From NCBI GenBank assembly GCA_933822405.4, contig CAKOGP040001758.1, positions 867,134 to 931,133 on the forward strand: 64,000 bases of DNA, read 5' to 3'. The notes under the pieces were generated by a model. The model was not told the DNA's origin. It was given only the letters and a program-made list of their open reading frames with translations, and ran no database searches. This DNA is from Cylindrotheca closterium (Eukaryota > Bacillariophyta > Bacillariophyceae > Bacillariales > Bacillariaceae). Shown here one piece after another: positions 60,611-64,000 of the stretch; position 1 is the first letter of the stretch, and each line of letters opens with the position of its first letter. The position numbers were made by a program, and so were the translations under genes.

Positions 60611-63600
60611 CTATCCCCCCAGACGTCTTCCACCACGCCGAGCACGTATCCTGGAAGCAAAATTAGTAGCCACCTTCGAAGTCTTGGTTGCCGGAGCTTC
60701 CTTGCTGTAGAAGCTGGTAAAGTTTGGCCGGACACGGTGGGAAATGACAGCAGTTGTTGCCTCGCTTCCAGTATTCGGGCTCCTCACACCCCTTTGTTGC
60801 TTTGAGTAAGGTGATCTTTCAAGCCGACTTGAATCACGCGAGGAAGAAGCTGAATAGATTTTCCCTTGTGTGCTGGTTCGATCACTTGACTCGGTCTCTG
60901 TCATCAAAAATGGATCCGCACTCTCATCGTCGTCTGACGCATCCGTCAACGAAGTATGTTGCCGCAAACGAGACACATCCTCGTCGTCCAAGGAAGTGGT
61001 AGTCTCATTAACTGACCGAATACTTCTATTGTCGCTGAGGTACGACACCTCGTCGTCGTTGTTATAGCCATTTGACCCCGAGTAGTCAGACGATTTTGAC
61101 GTATTATTCTGGAGAGAAACGGACTCTGGAACAGCATTTTCTTGCCCTCGCCTGGTTGGGTATGCATCATTCTGCAACACCCCCCTTGCATCGTATTTTA
61201 CCGCAGGTTTCTTTCCATTTATTACATTACCAGCTGACCGATGATCAAAACCCTGTCCAGGTATCTTTCGAAAGTTTGTGGGGAGTTCTTGTCCATTTGG
61301 CAGGGGTTGAAGGGTATCTTCTGTCGGCGCACGTGTATTCGTCGAGTCGATACCTGGAGCATCTCTTGCATCGTGCGCATCCTTCTTTGCTCTAGCAAAC
61401 ATCCCAAGCGGGTTTCTGCTTTTGCTCCGCTCTAGTGATGATGACGATGATCGCGCATGATCTATTCCCAAGTTTGATTCTCCATTGTTTTCATTTACTG
61501 TTTGGTTCACTTCTGTGCCAGTATTAGTTTGCAAGCTCTCCAGACTTTCATCCGTCAGAGAGTCAATATTGGTGCTATTGTCATTTTGCCCTGCATCGAA
61601 ATCATCTTCGAATGCTGTGTTCAAATACCCTTTTAATCTTTGAGTTCGAGTTTGACCTTTTCCTTGTGCTGTCGAGTGCATAGGAGAATCAGCCTTGGGA
61701 CCAACGCTTCCACGACGTTTTGACGCCTTGAAGCTACGAAGAATCGCATACGACTTTTTCTTTGCTGGTGATTCGTATGATGGTTCAGAATCCCTGGCTC
61801 TCGAATTGTTACTGATAAAACTTTCGTAGTCGTCGCTCTGTTTGGCTCGCATTGCATCAGGCGATTCCACGCTTGATCTTCTACCAGTTGGAAGATTGGA
61901 ACATGACTGTCTTCTGTACTCTGGAACTTCACCATCCTGTTCAATATTCCCCTCGTTGGCATCCAGTCCCTTTGGTACAAAACGGTCGTTTGGCTTCAAA
62001 TACTGCATTCGATCGGATGACAATGAATTCTTCAACTCCATTTGCCCGACGGCCATCGCATGCGCGAGCCTTTCTCTTCGCTTCGTCATGCCCTGAATCA
62101 AATCATCGGCACTGTGCATGTTTTTGATCCCACCATACTGCGAATTAATATCTCTTCTATACAACTCTTCGCTCTGGTTGCGATCAATTACTGGATTATG
62201 AACCCTTCCCTCCAATGCTTCACTATTTTTGGACTCGTCCTCCTTTGGTGGAGTCGCGTAATCGACGTGCTCTCGATATTGTTCTCTTGTGGTTTCCTGC
62301 TCCTTGAGTCGCTTTTGCAAATCGTCCATTTTTACAACATTGTATGAAACGGATTTCTTTGACGAGTTCTCAAGCAAAAATCCGAATGACTCGACGACAT
62401 CCTTGAAGAGATTCTCCAACTTGCTATCGCCTTGTTGAGTTTGAAGAAGTTTCAATGGCCCAACTACATCCCGAGACCTGTCGTGAAATACCTTCATTTG
62501 AGCGGGATAGTGCTGGTTGATATTCTCCTTGATGGCTTCCAAGGTCTTGATGAAACCTTCCCTTTCCTTCTGGAGCTTGTTGACCTGTCTTTCAGAGTGC
62601 GCAAGGGACTGATTTGACGCAAAAATTGCATTCTGGTTCTCCATTTCTGCTTGTTTGCGACAGGCTTCTAAGCTCTCGATTAGTTTCTTCTCGTGCTCAG
62701 TCGCCAGCCGCTGTTCTGTTTCTGCAATGGCTTGATTGACAGCCTGCTGCACATCGGCGCCTCGTTCGTTTCGAATTTTTTCAAATTCTGTTTCATAGGA
62801 ATTGCGGAGAGCTCCAAGCCTTGCACTGACTTCCATTTCTTTTTTGGCACTCATAGTCTTGATTGCTTCTTCAATCTTTTGTCGAATGATTCCATTTGCC
62901 TGAGCTTTGACCTTTTCGAGCTGCGCTTTTAAATGTGCAATTTGCCTTCTCCCGGATTCCCCATATCTTGTAGCCTGTCGGCTTGCCTCGACAATGGCAG
63001 CATCTTTCTCTCGAATAATATTTTCGATTTCCTCTTGGTAAATCACCTTGAGTTCGGAAATCTTTTGTCGTGTTCTCTCTTCAAAAAGCTTCCTTTCTGA
63101 CCTATACTCTTCCTCTTGTTGCTCAATTTCGGACATGAATTGTTCGTTGTTGTCCTTTAGAATTTCAACCTCTGTCCGTGCTTGATGTAGAACCTTTTGT
63201 AATTGTTTCGACTGTTCCGATGTAAGCGTCTGGTGCGCATCTTCTGACTGAACTCGTTTTGGAACTATGTCATACATTTCTGCGAGATAATCACGATCGC
63301 CAACAATATCGTCCCTGTTATCATCGTCCAAGGTGAGACTTTCAAGGGTAGCTTCCATCTGCTTCTCATAATCATCAAGCATAGCTGTTATTGTTTCCCC
63401 CTTTTCCGGCTTGTATTCGTTCTCAGCTTTGTTGGAAAAGTTCACTTGACCAACCATATTGTACGTGCCTTTAGATTTAGCATATGCATTCACAGATCCA
63501 TAAGACCCAGACCCTCCGCCTTGATCCATTAGATAAGAGCTTTGACCACTTTGACGACGAGTATTTGAACCACGACGGTTGTGCTTGGATCCGTGCGGCC

Positions 63601-64000
63601 TTTCCCCTTCAAAGTCTTTAGACTCAGCCCCAAAAGCAGAATCCTCGTCCGCCATTGGTTTCATATTACGCATATAACTATGCTCGCTGGAATTTTCGGA
63701 TTTGCTTCTTACAACACTTAGATAATCTGTGCCGTCATCGTCTGCTTCTGAATCTTGATAATCTTCATTAAAGGATTTCAATTTGTAGCGACCAACTTGT
63801 GTGGGAGTTCCTCTAGGTGTCTTGCCTTTATCTTGAAATCGTACACTGTGAGGAACCCCGATGCTGGAAACTTCTTGAGGAATGCCCCTGGGCGTATTAA
63901 GGCCAGCGAAAACGGAAGAGTCTTCGGAATTCTGTCTCTCTAGATGAACGGGAATAGTTCTGGAATGAGGTGTAGTATTAGACGGGACTCCGTATCCACT
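60611..64000 (-). CDS. Large coiled-coil protein, 5' end beyond the window
   Basis: The frame is open from the stop at 60611 to the right edge, at least 1129 residues, with no start seen; the visible N-terminal part is SGYGVPSNTTPHSR. After a Gly/Ser/Asp-rich region comes a long coiled coil (roughly 62340-63250 on the map) with heptads such as QKLQKVLHQARTEVEILKDN and repeated Glu/Gln/Arg. A disordered Ser-rich half then contains GxVGP-type and polybasic segments. The end is RIRARRGGRRLGG. It resembles centrosomal, basal-body or cytoskeletal scaffold proteins only in general architecture; no domain name can be given. Confidence 0.75.
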   Translation of the reverse strand, partial: SGYGVPSNTTPHSRTIPVHLERQNSEDSSVFAGLNTPRGIPQEVSSIGVPHSVRFQDKGKTPRGTPTQVGRYKLKSFNEDYQDSEADDDGTDYLSVVRSKSENSSEHSYMRNMKPMADEDSAFGAESKDFEGERPHGSKHNRRGSNTRRQSGQSSYLMDQGGGSGSYGSVNAYAKSKGTYNMVGQVNFSNKAENEYKPEKGETITAMLDDYEKQMEATLESLTLDDDNRDDIVGDRDYLAEMYDIVPKRVQSEDAHQTLTSEQSKQLQKVLHQARTEVEILKDNNEQFMSEIEQQEEEYRSERKLFEERTRQKISELKVIYQEEIENIIREKDAAIVEASRQATRYGESGRRQIAHLKAQLEKVKAQANGIIRQKIEEAIKTMSAKKEMEVSARLGALRNSYETEFEKIRNERGADVQQAVNQAIAETEQRLATEHEKKLIESLEACRKQAEMENQNAIFASNQSLAHSERQVNKLQKEREGFIKTLEAIKENINQHYPAQMKVFHDRSRDVVGPLKLLQTQQGDSKLENLFKDVVESFGFLLENSSKKSVSYNVVKMDDLQKRLKEQETTREQYREHVDYATPPKEDESKNSEALEGRVHNPVIDRNQSEELYRRDINSQYGGIKNMHSADDLIQGMTKRRERLAHAMAVGQMELKNSLSSDRMQYLKPNDRFVPKGLDANEGNIEQDGEVPEYRRQSCSNLPTGRRSSVESPDAMRAKQSDDYESFISNNSRARDSEPSYESPAKKKSYAILRSFKASKRRGSVGPKADSPMHSTAQGKGQTRTQRLKGYLNTAFEDDFDAGQNDNSTNIDSLTDESLESLQTNTGTEVNQTVNENNGESNLGIDHARSSSSSLERSKSRNPLGMFARAKKDAHDARDAPGIDSTNTRAPTEDTLQPLPNGQELPTNFRKIPGQGFDHRSAGNVINGKKPAVKYDARGVLQNDAYPTRRGQENAVPESVSLQNNTSKSSDYSGSNGYNNDDEVSYLSDNRSIRSVNETTTSLDDEDVSRLRQHTSLTDASDDDESADPFLMTETESSDRTSTQGKIYSASSSRDSSRLERSPYSKQQRGVRSPNTGSEATTAVISHRVRPNFTSFYSKEAPATKTSKVATNFASRIRARRGGRRLGG

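Overview
The window reads as nuclear DNA of a stramenopile alga, most likely a pennate diatom. Several N-termini combine a signal peptide with a Phe-containing plastid-entry motif (coproporphyrinogen oxidase AQAF|SP, DUF2358 protein LSFSAP). The gene families are also diatom-like: BspA-type LRR proteins, ShKT proteins, 'helicase-associated' (HA) domain proteins and PS-rich LRR membrane proteins. Genes are compact with 0-3 short GT-AG introns, most between 52 and 160 nt. Species cannot be fixed from sequence alone. I give exon coordinates where the reading frames join cleanly across consensus splice sites; every join was made by eye.

Layout. 0-10.6 kb: SMYD-like SET protein, double phosphoglycerate-mutase protein, P450, HNH-like protein, three-exon zinc-finger/PHD protein, and a two-ShKT secreted protein. 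10.8-20 kb is the most unusual part. It holds a small zinc-finger-like protein, a two-exon coiled-coil protein with a Pro-Ala tail, and, divergently transcribed from it, a 1308-residue protein joining a DOT1-like methyltransferase, a SET domain, a possible PRMT-like region and a histone-H1-like repeated basic tail. A short LRR gene, a coiled-coil/SH3-like gene and a cluster of palindromic repeats follow.

20-37 kb: twin-Cx9C protein, the meiotic gene MND1 (four exons), a vWA protein, a putative organellar protein, a large BspA-LRR protein, a decayed vWA-VWD gene, an internally duplicated diatom-type protein, a TspO homologue and plastid coproporphyrinogen III oxidase. The last two both belong to tetrapyrrole metabolism, though a functional tie is only inferred. 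37-64 kb: HA-domain protein, helical-repeat protein, DUF2358 protein, PPR-like protein, transmembrane LRR protein, small secreted Cys-rich protein, MCY1-like cysteine synthase family protein, eIF3j, D-aminoacyl-tRNA deacylase with a signal peptide, small heat shock protein, membrane PP2C, CLC-6/7-type chloride/proton exchanger, and a large coiled-coil protein running off the right edge.

Most genes look like ordinary single-copy housekeeping or lineage-specific genes with no operon-like logic. The divergent pair at 12.3-18.9 kb is the best candidate for an undescribed system, a multi-methyltransferase chromatin writer with a scaffold-like neighbour. I saw no convincing tRNA, rRNA, CRISPR array or intact transposon.
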